The notes under the pieces were generated by a model that did no database searches, had not been told where the DNA came from, and was given only the letters and a program-made list of their open reading frames with translations. A program made the position numbers and the translations under genes. Shown piece after piece: positions 17,998 to 28,200 of a stretch of 64,000 nt of DNA (position 1 is the first letter of the stretch; every line of letters begins with the position of its first letter). The DNA is taken from NCBI RefSeq assembly GCF_040930455.2, contig NZ_CP170494.1. One strand, written 5' to 3'. This stretch comes from Neopusillimonas maritima. GTDB taxonomy: Bacteria > Pseudomonadota > Gammaproteobacteria > Burkholderiales > Burkholderiaceae_B.

Positions 17998-18652
17998 GTT
18001 CATTTATGCCGTCAATGTCGGCCTGGCGTGTTAAATGGAATGGCAACGCGGCTTCCACATTGTTCATGCTGTTCAAGCGCAATAGATTGTTGTGTTCAAA
18101 GGTGAGGGCGCTCAGTGTCGTGTCGTCACGGGTTTGCAAACGAATGCGCCAGGGTTCGGTGCCGATCACTTTCCAGCAACCTTGTTCCAAAAACGGCTGG
18201 TTGGTTGCCGCGCCGTCTAAAGGCTGGGCTCGGGCCCGCCACTCGCCCGATGGCGCCAGTGTAAGTGTGAAACGGCTGGCTGAGCACGACTGCAGGGTCA
18301 TGTTGCATGGCAAAGTGCCCAGAAAGGTTTTAGGTTCACGTAAGGGGCGGATGACATTTGTTTGGTCGGCCGATCCCGATTCTGTTGCTTCTTGATCTTG
18401 GGTTTCCGCCGGCGGTTGTTCGGTTTGGTCTTTGCCGAAACCCAGCTGTAACTGCGACGGTGCACGAGTGTCCTGGCGCCCCTGAGCTTGAGACCGCGCA
18501 TCCGACAGCGTGGACTCTTTGGCGGGTTCGTAGTAACCCGGTTGTTGCTGCTGCGCGCATCCGGCCAGCGTAATGAGGCTGATGGCCGCCACGGTTGCAG
18601 GGTGAAAGCTGGGCCGGGCAACTGCGCTTAGAAAATTAATAGGGGCTCGCAT
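17963..18652 (-). CDS. NlpE-like outer membrane lipoprotein
   Basis: 229 residues with a lipobox LITLAGC (cysteine 32), a low-complexity Gln/Glu/Thr-rich linker (residues 33-100), then a small beta-domain starting FLGTLPCNMTLQSC that resembles the NlpE/copper-resistance lipoprotein N-domain (GTLPC.. motif). A second pair of features (EQGCWKVIGTEPW) follows. NlpE-type proteins sense envelope stress or surface contact in enterobacteria; here only the fold similarity can be claimed. The upstream start is one base from the divergent prepilin peptidase start, so its promoter must lie inside that gene, or the true start is further in. Confidence 0.7.
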   Translation of the reverse strand: MRAPINFLSAVARPSFHPATVAAISLITLAGCAQQQQPGYYEPAKESTLSDARSQAQGRQDTRAPSQLQLGFGKDQTEQPPAETQDQEATESGSADQTNVIRPLREPKTFLGTLPCNMTLQSCSASRFTLTLAPSGEWRARAQPLDGAATNQPFLEQGCWKVIGTEPWRIRLQTRDDTTLSALTFEHNNLLRLNSMNNVEAALPFHLTRQADIDGINELKDQPAMNCRP

Positions 18653-18653
18653 A

Positions 18654-19442
18654 ATGGCTTTCCATCAAGAATTGAATATAGCGCTTATTCTACGCAACTC
18701 TGTTTCGTTGCGTCACTGGGTTGAGTTGTTTGAGTGGCCGTTTCCGGCATGGCAAACGCATCTCGGTGCGATCGTTGTCTTGGCCACGACGGGCGCGATA
18801 GTCGTAGGCGTGTGTAGCCTGCTGGCCGCAAACGGCGTCAGAAATATTTGCATGTTGACAGCGGGGGCGACACGATCAGGGGTGGGAAGCCTGCGACGCT
18901 TGGCAGGTGCTTCGGGGCTGGGCGGTGTTTTGGGTGCCTGGGTGGGCGCGCGCTACGGTGTATCGGTTTATGCCATTTCTCTTTTAGGTGCGTTAGGTGT
19001 GCTTGTTATGCTGGCCATGATCGACGCCCATACCGGTTTATTGCCGGATTTGCTGACCTTGCCGTTGCTTTGGCTGGGCTTGGGTTTGTCGTGGTCGGGT
19101 ATTTTGCCTGTGTCGTTGCACCAGTCTGTAGGCGGTGCCATGGCGGGTTATGGATTTTTGTGGCTGCTTTCATGGGTGTTTCTTTGTATAAGGGGCAGGG
19201 AAGGCATGGGACACGGTGACTTCAAATTGACCGCCGCTCTTGGGGCCTGGCTGGGGTATGGGCTTTTGCCTCTGGTGCTGCTGTGGGCGTGTTTTTTGGG
19301 GTTAATGGTTGTTTTTGTTCGTCATTTCTTGCGATTCGGACAGCGCACTGATCGCGTTGATGCCGGCTCAGTATTAGCGCAAACACTGCCTTTTGGTCCC
19401 TACTTGGTGTTGTCGGGCGCGTCGGCCCTTCTTGTTTCTTAG
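18654..19442 (+). CDS. pilD: Prepilin peptidase (A24 family), shortened N-terminus
   Basis: 262 residues. The two catalytic aspartate motifs of A24 peptidases are present: MIDAHTGLLPD and GREGMGHGDFKL (GxGD), within several membrane helices. The N-terminal cytoplasmic domain that carries the CxxC pairs and N-methyltransferase activity in classic PilD is missing; the first 95 residues are hydrophobic and have no CxxC. The usual upstream neighbours pilB and pilC are absent, while the downstream order coaE-zapD is the classic one. The start may be further downstream than the ATG given. Confidence 0.85.
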   Translation: MAFHQELNIALILRNSVSLRHWVELFEWPFPAWQTHLGAIVVLATTGAIVVGVCSLLAANGVRNICMLTAGATRSGVGSLRRLAGASGLGGVLGAWVGARYGVSVYAISLLGALGVLVMLAMIDAHTGLLPDLLTLPLLWLGLGLSWSGILPVSLHQSVGGAMAGYGFLWLLSWVFLCIRGREGMGHGDFKLTAALGAWLGYGLLPLVLLWACFLGLMVVFVRHFLRFGQRTDRVDAGSVLAQTLPFGPYLVLSGASALLVS

Positions 19443-19500
19443 GCCCGAGGAGTTTTAAGCTGGATAAAATACGGTCTTAGGCAACCAATAAGCAGGGACT

Positions 19501-20100
19501 ATGTTGAAAATCGGATTAACAGGCGGCATTGGCTCTGGGAAAACCCGGGTCGCCGACCTTTTTCAGGAATGGGGCGCCAGTGTCATCGACACTGACGTCA
19601 TTGCGCATCAGCTCACGCAACCGGGTGGTTTGGCCATGCCGGCAATTCAAGACACATTTGGTGAGCAAGTGGTTGCGGCCGACGGGGCAATGGACCGCGC
19701 CGCGATGCGTGAGCGGGTGTTTGGTGATCCGGAAAGCCGGCGCGCGCTTGAAGCGATTGTTCACCCCTTGATAGCAGAAGTTACAGAACAGCAGGCGCGT
19801 CAGGCCCGGGGGTGCTATCTTGTGCTGGTTGTGCCATTGTTGGTGGAAACGGGTCGCTGGCTCAAAAAGGTAGACCGGGTGTGTGTCGTTGATTGCGATC
19901 CCGAAACGCAAATTAAACGCGTGCAGGCACGCAGTGGGCTGACGATCGACGCCATTAAGCGTATCATGTCAGCACAAGCGACACGCGATGCACGATTGGC
20001 ACAGGCAAACGACGTTGTTCTGAACGACGGCGCAACCACACCAGGCCAACTGCGCTCGCGTGCACGCGAATTGCACGAATACTGGTGTTCACTGGTATAA
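19501..20100 (+). CDS. coaE: Dephospho-CoA kinase
   Basis: 199 residues with the P-loop GGIGSGKT at residues 8-15, the DTDVIAHQL substrate segment and the LVVPLLVETGRW lid region. It catalyses the last step of CoA synthesis. Located 58 bases after the prepilin peptidase gene and 59 before zapD, the conserved proteobacterial order. Confidence 0.96.
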   Translation: MLKIGLTGGIGSGKTRVADLFQEWGASVIDTDVIAHQLTQPGGLAMPAIQDTFGEQVVAADGAMDRAAMRERVFGDPESRRALEAIVHPLIAEVTEQQARQARGCYLVLVVPLLVETGRWLKKVDRVCVVDCDPETQIKRVQARSGLTIDAIKRIMSAQATRDARLAQANDVVLNDGATTPGQLRSRARELHEYWCSLV

Positions 20101-20159
20101 CATCCTGCATTGGTAAACAGGTTCTGCTTATTACGAAACAGATATAGGTAACTGGTCGC

Positions 20160-20912
20160 GTGATTCTTTACGAGTATCCATGTAATGAACGGGTTCGAAC
20201 ATTGCTCCGGGTCGAGCACCTATTCGGGCGCCTGTTCTTTTTTGCAGAAGAAGAAGAGGTTTATCACCACCAGATCGCGGTTGCGACCCTTTTCGACCTG
20301 CTAGAAATTTGTGATCGTACCGATTTACGGGGCTCGGTTTTGCAAGACCTGGAACGACAGCGCGCGTCATTAACCGCACTGCGGCGTCATCCGGGGGTCG
20401 ATGAAACGACCCTCGACAAAATGGTGGCCGATCTGGAAAAAACGGCTTCCGATCTGGCGGCGCAGGGTCGTGTGGGGCAAGTGCTGCGTGATAACGAATG
20501 GCTGGCCAGTCTGCGGGGTCGTCTTAGTGTTCCAGGCGGATCGTCACCCGCCGACATTCCCTCTTATTACGCATGGCAAATCAAGCCCATGGAAGTGCGT
20601 ATGAAGGATCTTCAACAATGGATTGAGCCCTTCCTGCCGCTTTATAACGGGTTGTCGCTCATTCTAAGGTTGCTGCGCGAATCGGGTGACCCAATTGAGC
20701 TGGAAGCAACACAGGGCGCCTATCAGGAAATGCTTACCGGTAAAACCTTCCAGCTTTTGCGTGTGTGGGTCGATCCGGCTTTGGGTGTGTTTCCCGAAAT
20801 GAGCGCTAATAAATATGTCATTTGGGTTCGCTTTTCCATGCAAGACAACGAGCTTAAGCCTTTGTCGGTCACCCGCGACATCTCCTTTCGCCTTTCGCGC
20901 TGCAATTTCTAA
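20160..20912 (+). CDS. zapD: Cell division protein ZapD
   Basis: 250 residues starting at a GTG that gives the family-typical MILYEYPCNERVRTLLRVE start. The helical domain and the C-terminal beta-domain (KTFQLLRVWVD, KYVIWVRFSMQD, RDISFRLSRCNF) are intact. ZapD cross-links FtsZ filaments at the division ring. The small zinc protein YacG that often follows is absent; the next gene is the RND adaptor. Confidence 0.95.
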   Translation: MILYEYPCNERVRTLLRVEHLFGRLFFFAEEEEVYHHQIAVATLFDLLEICDRTDLRGSVLQDLERQRASLTALRRHPGVDETTLDKMVADLEKTASDLAAQGRVGQVLRDNEWLASLRGRLSVPGGSSPADIPSYYAWQIKPMEVRMKDLQQWIEPFLPLYNGLSLILRLLRESGDPIELEATQGAYQEMLTGKTFQLLRVWVDPALGVFPEMSANKYVIWVRFSMQDNELKPLSVTRDISFRLSRCNF

Positions 20913-20975
20913 TTTACTGGCAATAATTGTTGCGTTCAATTTCAGAATGCAGGTTTCGTTTCGCCTTGCTTCCTA

Positions 20976-21000
20976 ATATAAGCGAGAATAACGCTCATAT
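20976..21000. promoter_or_regulatory. Dyad upstream of the RND efflux operon
   Basis: An inverted repeat ATATAAGCG-N7-CGCTCATAT with eight of nine arm positions matching, centred about 30 bases before the mdtA start. Its size and place fit a dimeric repressor operator. No regulator gene is adjacent, so the binding protein is unknown. Confidence 0.45.
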
Positions 21001-21019
21001 TTGTTAACAGGGAGAACAA

Positions 21020-22183
21020 ATGTCGCAGTCTGAAAAGGCGCGCGTATCCCGGCGACGTGGGTGGATCTGGCTGATTGTGTTACTGGCCTTGGCGGCCGGT
21101 ATGTATTTTTATTTGAATCGGTCGGATACGGAAAATCAGTCGGGGTTACCCGGCATGCGTGGCATGATGGATATGGCGGTGCCGGTGAGAACGGCCACGG
21201 CAACAGAATCGTCGGTACAGGTGGTGTTGCCGGCGGTTGGAACGGTAACAGCCCTGAACACGGTTACCGTCACCAGCCGGGTGGAGGGTGAACTTGAGGC
21301 CGTGCTTTTCGCCGAAGGACAGAAAGTGCAGGCCGGCGATATGCTGGCACGTATTGACCCGCGTCCTTACCAGGTCGCGCTTGACCAGGCATTAGGCCAA
21401 CAGGCGCAGAACCAGGCATTGTTGGAGAATGCCCAGCGTGATTTGCGTCGGTACGAGCAACTTTTCAAACAAAACTCGCTTGCACGACAACAGCTTGATA
21501 CGCAGCGCGCACTGGTGCAGCAGTATCAGGGTGCGCTGGTGAGCGATCAGGCCGAGGTGGATAACGCGCGACTCCAATTGGAGTTCGCTCAGATCAAGGC
21601 ACCGATTAGCGGCCGCGTGGGCCTGCGTAAGGTGGATCCAGGCAATTTAATCGGTGCCGGTGATACAGAGGGCTTGGTCGTCATTACCCAAACCCAACCG
21701 ATTTCAGTATTGTTTTCATTGCCGCAAGCGCAGTTGCCCGAAGTGCGTGCGCAGCTAAGGGACGGTAATACGCTTACCGTTATTTTGTACGACAGCACCA
21801 ACACGCGCGAACTGGCACGCGGGGTGCTCGTTTCCATCGATAATCAAATTGACGTGGCAACGGGTACTGTGCGGATGAAAGCGCAATTTCCCAATGAAGA
21901 TGAGGCGCTTTTTCCTAATCAATTTGTGAACGTCAGACTCGTGGTGAACACGCTGGAAAATGCCTTGGTTATTCCCGCAAGGGCGGTACAGCAAGGGTCT
22001 ATAGGTTCTTTTGTTTATCGGGTGCTGGAAGACAACACGGTTAAAGTGCAGCCGATCGTCACGGGCGCGGTGCAAGAGCGCGACGTCACGGTCCTGGAAG
22101 GGTTGCAGCGTGGACAGGTGGTTGTAACGGAAGGCGTGGACCGCTTGCGCGATGGTGCCAAGGTGGAAGTTGTTGAGGAATAA
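21020..22183 (+). CDS. mdtA: RND efflux periplasmic adaptor (MdtA-like)
   Basis: 387 residues: an N-terminal membrane anchor (WIWLIVLLALAAGMYFYL), a lipoyl/hairpin region (VTSRVEGELEAVLFAEGQKVQAGDMLARIDPRPY) with a coiled-coil, then the beta-barrel and membrane-proximal domains. A strong ribosome-binding site (AGGGAGA) precedes the ATG. It links the inner-membrane pumps to the outer membrane channel encoded downstream. Confidence 0.93.
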   Translation: MSQSEKARVSRRRGWIWLIVLLALAAGMYFYLNRSDTENQSGLPGMRGMMDMAVPVRTATATESSVQVVLPAVGTVTALNTVTVTSRVEGELEAVLFAEGQKVQAGDMLARIDPRPYQVALDQALGQQAQNQALLENAQRDLRRYEQLFKQNSLARQQLDTQRALVQQYQGALVSDQAEVDNARLQLEFAQIKAPISGRVGLRKVDPGNLIGAGDTEGLVVITQTQPISVLFSLPQAQLPEVRAQLRDGNTLTVILYDSTNTRELARGVLVSIDNQIDVATGTVRMKAQFPNEDEALFPNQFVNVRLVVNTLENALVIPARAVQQGSIGSFVYRVLEDNTVKVQPIVTGAVQERDVTVLEGLQRGQVVVTEGVDRLRDGAKVEVVEE

Positions 22184-22192
22184 GGGGCCAAA

Positions 22193-25100
22193 GTGAACTT
22201 ATCCCGGCAGTTCATTTTGCGCCCGGTGGCCACAACGCTGGCGATGCTGGCCTTGTTGATCGCCGGCGTTCTGGCGTATCGGATGTTGCCTGTTTCCGCT
22301 TTGCCGGAAGTGGATTACCCGACAATTCAGGTTTCCACGCAGTACCCCGGCGCCAGTCCCGATGTCATGGTGGCGCTGGTGACATCGCCGCTGGAGCGTC
22401 AGTTGGGACAAATGTCGGGGTTGACGCAGATGTCGTCCACCAGCTCCGGTGGGCAGTCTCAAATTACCTTGCAGTTTGGCCTTGATGTCCCGCTCGATGT
22501 CGCCGAGCAGGAAGTACAGGCGGCGATTAATGCCGCTTCGAATCTGCTGCCGAACGATTTGCCGTCTTCGCCTGTTTACAACAAAGTGAATCCAGCAGAT
22601 ACCGCGGTGATTAGCCTGGCCATTACGTCACCAACTTTGCCGCTGTATGAAGTGCGTGACTTAATCGATTTGCGTGTTGCGCAGAAATTGTCGCAGATAT
22701 CGGGCGTGGGCCTGGTCAGCATTGCCGGGGGACAGCGCCCTGCAGTAAGGGTTCAGGCCAACCCGCAAGCCTTGGCTGCGCATGACTTGACGCTTTCATC
22801 GGTACGCAGCGCGATTCTATCGGCGAACGTCAACCAGCCCAAAGGCAATCTCGACGGTCCCGAGCGATCCACCACGATTAACGCAAACGATCAACTGCGC
22901 TCGGTGCAGGATTACGAGTCACTTATTCTGGCTTACGAGAATGATGGTGCATTACGCTTGGGGGATGTGGCTCAGATTCGTGAAGGAGCCGAGAATGTGA
23001 GGCAATCGGCCTGGTTCGGAACGACACCCGCTATTTTGTTGAACATTCAGCGACAACCCGGCGCTAACGTGATCCAGGTCGTTGATCGTGTTAAGGAATT
23101 GCTTCCTTCATTGCGCGAGGCTTTGCCTGTCGGCGTGGATATGGCGGTTGCCAGTGACCGTACCCAGACGATTCGTGAATCAGTCCGACACGTTCAAATA
23201 GAGATGGTCATGGCGGTCACCCTGGTTATTCTGGTGACATTTGTGTTTTTGCGTACCTGGACGGCCACGCTGATTCCCAGCGTTGTTGTACCGTTATCAC
23301 TGGTGGGGACGTTTGCCGCCATGTATTTACTGGGTTTTAGCGTGAACAATCTCACGTTGATGGCGCTCACGATTGCAACCGGGTTTGTGGTTGATGACGC
23401 CATTGTCATGATTGAGAATATTGCGCGCCATTTAGAGCAGGGGCACTCACCCTTGCATGCCGCCTTGAAAGGCGCGCAACAAATCGGTTTTACGCTTATT
23501 TCACTAACGCTCTCGTTAATTGCAGTGTTGATACCCCTGTTGTTTATGAGCGATGTGATCGGCCGCCTGTTTAGCGAATTCGCTCTGACGCTTGCGGTAG
23601 CGATTTTTCTATCGCTGCTTATTTCGCTGACCTTAACGCCAATGATGTGTGCGCAGTTTTTGCGGCGTGAGCCTGAAGAGCGCATGAGCCGCTTTCAGCA
23701 ATGGTTGGGTCACCATACCGAACGTCTTATTCAGGCCTATGATCGCAGCCTGCAGTGGGTATTGCAGCGGCAGCGGCTCACACTGCTGGTGGCTTTGGGA
23801 ACATTGGCCCTGACTGCATTGTTGTATTGGTGGGTGCCCAAAGGGTTTTTCCCGCAACAGGACACCGGCCTGATCCAGGCAGTTACGCAGGGCCCACAAA
23901 CTGCTTCGTTTTCGGCCATTTCCCGTTTGCAGGAACAGGCTGCGGCGCGCATTGTGCGTGATCCGGACGTGGCAGCCGTCACATCCTTTACCGGCATAGA
24001 CGGCACAAACACAACACTGAATACCGGGCGCATGCAGATCGCTTTGACGCCGCTGGCGCAGCGCAGTGCGAACGCCCAGGAAGTGATTCAGCGTTTGCAG
24101 GAAGACCTGAAAGGTTTGTCGGGGCTTGAGGTCTTCATGCAACCGGTACAGGATTTAACGATTGATGACCGGGTGAGTCGAACGCAATACCAAATGACGA
24201 TTTCCGACCCGGACATGGAAACATTGCGCGAATGGGTACCACGCCTGGTTGAGAAATTGCAGCGTTTGCCTGAGTTGGCCGAGGTGACCGACGATTTGCA
24301 ATTAGACGGCCTGGAAACGCGTTTACTGATCGACAGGGACGCAGCCGCTCGCTTGGGCGTCAGCGTGGCCGATATTGACGAAGCTTTGTACGATGCGTTC
24401 GGGCAACGGCAGATATCCACTATTTTCACACAATCGGCTCAGTATCGCGTGGTGCTGGAAGTGGCACCGGAATACCGTTCGACGCCGTCGGATTTGGGGC
24501 GCATTCATGTGTCTACTGAGTCGGGCGGTACGACGCCGCTTACCAGCGTGGTGAGTGTTGAACCGTCGAATACGTTGTTGTCGATTGGACGTCAGGATCA
24601 ATTTCCATCGGTCACCGTTTCATTTAATTTGCCCGAAGATGTTGCACTTTCAGATGCGGTGTCGGCAATTGAACAAGCACAGCAAACGCTGAGCATGCCG
24701 GCGTCGGTTGAAACGCGTTTTCAGGGCGCGGCCAGGGCGTTTGAAGCATCGTTAAGCAGTACCTTATGGTTGATGCTGGCGGCGGTAATGGTGATGTACA
24801 TTGTGCTGGGTATCCTGTATGAAAGCTTCATTCACCCGGTCACAATCCTGTCTACCTTACCCTCGGCAACGGTCGGGGCGTTGGCGGCCTTGTTGCTTAC
24901 GGGGCGCGACCTGGACATGATTGGGGTCATCGGCATTATTTTGTTGATTGGGATCGTCAAGAAAAATGCCATCATGATGATCGACTTTGCCCTTGAAGCT
25001 GAACGCACACGCGGCCTGGCGCCGCAAGCGGCGATTCACGAGGCGGCGCTGCTCCGTTTTCGCCCGATTCTTATGACGACATTGGCTGCCTTGTTTGCAG

Positions 25101-25279
25101 CAGTACCGTTGATGTTGGCAACCGGGGCGGGTTCGGAGTTGCGCCAGCCTCTGGGCCTGGCCATGGTGGGTGGCCTGTTGTGCAGTCAGGTGCTTACGCT
25201 CTATACAACGCCGGTTATTTATCTGATGTTTGATCGCTTTGCGCGCCGGCGTCGCGCCTTCTCGGCAGAGGTGACATAG
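22193..25279 (+). CDS. mdtB: RND multidrug efflux transporter (MdtB-like)
   Basis: 1028 residues from a GTG start nine bases after mdtA. It shows the RND pattern: first helix (RPVATTLAMLALLIAGVLAYRMLP), porter domain, the central DD pair in helix 4 (TGFVVDDAIVMIENI), and the mirrored C-terminal half with GIVKKNAIMMIDFALE. With mdtC it is expected to form the heteromeric MdtBC pump, using the proton gradient to export bile-salt- or drug-like compounds. The substrate here is unknown. Confidence 0.95.
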   Translation: MNLSRQFILRPVATTLAMLALLIAGVLAYRMLPVSALPEVDYPTIQVSTQYPGASPDVMVALVTSPLERQLGQMSGLTQMSSTSSGGQSQITLQFGLDVPLDVAEQEVQAAINAASNLLPNDLPSSPVYNKVNPADTAVISLAITSPTLPLYEVRDLIDLRVAQKLSQISGVGLVSIAGGQRPAVRVQANPQALAAHDLTLSSVRSAILSANVNQPKGNLDGPERSTTINANDQLRSVQDYESLILAYENDGALRLGDVAQIREGAENVRQSAWFGTTPAILLNIQRQPGANVIQVVDRVKELLPSLREALPVGVDMAVASDRTQTIRESVRHVQIEMVMAVTLVILVTFVFLRTWTATLIPSVVVPLSLVGTFAAMYLLGFSVNNLTLMALTIATGFVVDDAIVMIENIARHLEQGHSPLHAALKGAQQIGFTLISLTLSLIAVLIPLLFMSDVIGRLFSEFALTLAVAIFLSLLISLTLTPMMCAQFLRREPEERMSRFQQWLGHHTERLIQAYDRSLQWVLQRQRLTLLVALGTLALTALLYWWVPKGFFPQQDTGLIQAVTQGPQTASFSAISRLQEQAAARIVRDPDVAAVTSFTGIDGTNTTLNTGRMQIALTPLAQRSANAQEVIQRLQEDLKGLSGLEVFMQPVQDLTIDDRVSRTQYQMTISDPDMETLREWVPRLVEKLQRLPELAEVTDDLQLDGLETRLLIDRDAAARLGVSVADIDEALYDAFGQRQISTIFTQSAQYRVVLEVAPEYRSTPSDLGRIHVSTESGGTTPLTSVVSVEPSNTLLSIGRQDQFPSVTVSFNLPEDVALSDAVSAIEQAQQTLSMPASVETRFQGAARAFEASLSSTLWLMLAAVMVMYIVLGILYESFIHPVTILSTLPSATVGALAALLLTGRDLDMIGVIGIILLIGIVKKNAIMMIDFALEAERTRGLAPQAAIHEAALLRFRPILMTTLAALFAAVPLMLATGAGSELRQPLGLAMVGGLLCSQVLTLYTTPVIYLMFDRFARRRRAFSAEVT

Positions 25280-28200
25280 TGCGCTGGCTGACCGTGTTTG
25301 TCATGCGTCCGGTAGCCACCACTTTGTTGTGCCTGGCGATGGTGCTGGCCGGTTTGCTGGCGGCGCGCATGTTACCGGTTGCGCCGCTGCCGCAGGTCGA
25401 CTTCCCCATGATTACGGTGACAGCCAATATGGCCGGCGCCAGCCCGGAAACGATGGCCTCGAGCGTGGCGATGCCGCTCGAGCAGTCGCTTGGCTCCATT
25501 GCCGGGGTCACGGAAATGAGTTCAAGCAGCTCTGAAGGGTCGACCCGCATCTCTTTGGTGTTCGACCTGAACCGTGACATTAACAGCGCGGCGCGCGATG
25601 TTCAGGCGGCGATTAATGCAGCTCGTGGTTCTTTGCCGTCAAGCTTGCGCGATAACCCAACCTATAACAAAGTGAACCCGGCTTCTTCGCCCATTATGGT
25701 GCTGGCGTTGACGTCTGATACCGTCACCCAGGGAGAACTGTATGATCTGGCGTCGACCGTGCTTGCGCAGAAGTTGGCGCAGGTGTCAGGTGTGGGCGAG
25801 GTAAGTGTGGGTGGCAGCGCGCTGCCGGCTGTGCGGGTGAGTTTGAATCCGCAGGCACTGGTTGCAGCCGGGGTGGCGCTGGACGAGGTTCGCCAGGCGC
25901 TGAGTCAGGCCAACACCTTGGGGCCTGTGGGGGTGATTGAGAATCATCAGTACCATTGGCAAATCAATTCCGGCAGCCAGATGACCCGCGCCGAACAATA
26001 CCGGCCGCTTATTGTGGCCTGGCGCGATGGTGCGCCGATTCGGTTAGACGACGTGGCCAAGGTAGAGGATGGCGTTGAAGATGCATTCAATACCGGTTTT
26101 TTTAATGATCGGCAGGCCGTGTTGCTGGTGATTCGTCGCCAACCCGCCGCCAACATTATTGAAACCGTTGACGCCATTCATGCCCAGATGCCTGCGTTTC
26201 AAAGTCTTGTTCCGGCACAGGTGAATTTGTCGGTTGCGGTTGATCGAACGCCCAGTATTCGTGAGTCTCTTGCCGAAGCGCAATTCACGTTGTTTGTTGC
26301 AGTCGTTTTAGTGGTGCTGGTGGTACTCGTATTCTTGCGTCAGGTACGGGCGGCGGTGATCCCCAGTATTGTTGTACCCGCCTCGCTTATCACTACGTTT
26401 AGCCTGATGTTGTGGATGGGGTTTACGTTGAATACCATGTCGTTGATGGCCATGATCGTGGCTGCCGGCTTTGTGGTTGACGATGCCATCGTGGTGCTTG
26501 AAAACATCATGCGCTATATCGAAAAAGGCTATAACCCGGTGCGCGCCGCCGTTCGTGGTGTGCGTGAAGTGGGGTTTACCGTGGTTGCCATGAGTGTGTC
26601 GTTGGTGGCGGTATTTATTCCAATTTTGTTAATGGGAGGGATTCCGGGTCGGTTGTTTCGCGAGTTCGCGCTGACGCTTTCCGCCGCCATTCTCGTTTCC
26701 CTGGTTTTGTCATTGATTCTGACGCCCATGATGTGTGCGCGCTGGCTGCGTGCGCAAGACAGGACGCATGCAAGTGAACGCAGCGCACGGCGGCGTGAGT
26801 CATGGGCGGAGCGTGCCCTGTTGTCGGTTGGTCGTTGGTGTTTGCGCGGTTATCAACGTTCGCTCGACTGGGCTTTGGTCCATAGCCGGATCACGTTGTT
26901 GATTCTGTTGGGCACAATAGGATTGAATGTCTATTTGTATTCGGTCGTGCCGAAAGGTTTTTTCCCTCAGCAAGATACCGGGCAGTTGTTGGGGTTCTTC
27001 CGCGTCGATCAGGGTACGTCGTTTCAGGCCATGTTGCCCAAGCTCGAGAAATTCCGGAATGCGTTGTTAAAAGATCCGGCCGTAGACACAGTGACTGGCT
27101 TTGCGGGTGGACGAGGGGGCAGCCACTCTAGTTTTTTGTTGATACAGCTAAAGCCATTTGATGAGCGTGATGTGAGTGCCACAGACGTAGTCAACCGTTT
27201 GCGTAGCAGATTCAACAACGAACCAGGCGCCCGCCTTTTTCTGGTGCCGCAACAAGACGTTCATGTCGGAGGGCGTCAGGGGCTGGCGTCATTTGAGTAC
27301 TCTTTATTGGCCTCTGACCTGGATCTTTTGAAAACATGGTTGCCACGCGTGCAGCAGGCCATGGCGGGTTTACCTGAGTTGGTTGATGTCGAAAGTGACA
27401 TTGAAGACAAAGGTCGGCGCGTTGAATTGATTATTGACCGCGAAGTTGCTACAAGGCTGGGGGTGGATATGGCGCTGATTGCTTCGACCTTAAACAATTC
27501 GTTTAGCCAGCGACAGGTATCCGTTATTTATGGCCCTTTGAACCAGTATCGGGTGGTGATGTCGGTGTTGCCCGAGTATGCCCAGGATGCGGAATCATTA
27601 AAGCTGGTTCAGGTCGTCACGCAAGACGGCAATCGCGTGCCGCTGGCGTCGTTTACGCGGTTCGAGGTCGGCACCGCGCCGTTACGCGTGCGCCACCAGG
27701 GTTTGTTGGCCGAAGAGTCGGTTTCGTTCAGCTTGGCGCCGGGGGTGTCGCTGGGCGAGGCGACGCAGGCCATTGAAGAGGCGTTGGCCCGGACGGGGCT
27801 TCCCACCAATGAACTTCAGGGCGTGTTTCAAGGTTCGGCGCAAGCGTTGCAGGAATCATTGGATCAGCAACCGTGGCTTATTTTGGCGGCGCTACTGACC
27901 ATGTACATAGTGCTGGGCATGCTTTACGAAAGCTATATTCATCCGCTGACGATTTTGTCGACGCTGCCGTCTGCGGGCATAGGGGCCTTGCTGGCACTGA
28001 TGTTGCTGGACTATGAGTTTTCGTTGATTGCGCTGATCGGTGTGTTTTTATTGATTGGTATCGTGAAAAAGAACGCCATCATGATGGTGGACTTTGCTTT
28101 ACATGCAGAACGTCAGCGTGGACTGACGCCGCGACAAGCCATTTATGAAGCATGCCTGATCCGTTTTCGCCCCATTATGATGACCACCTTGTCTGCTATT

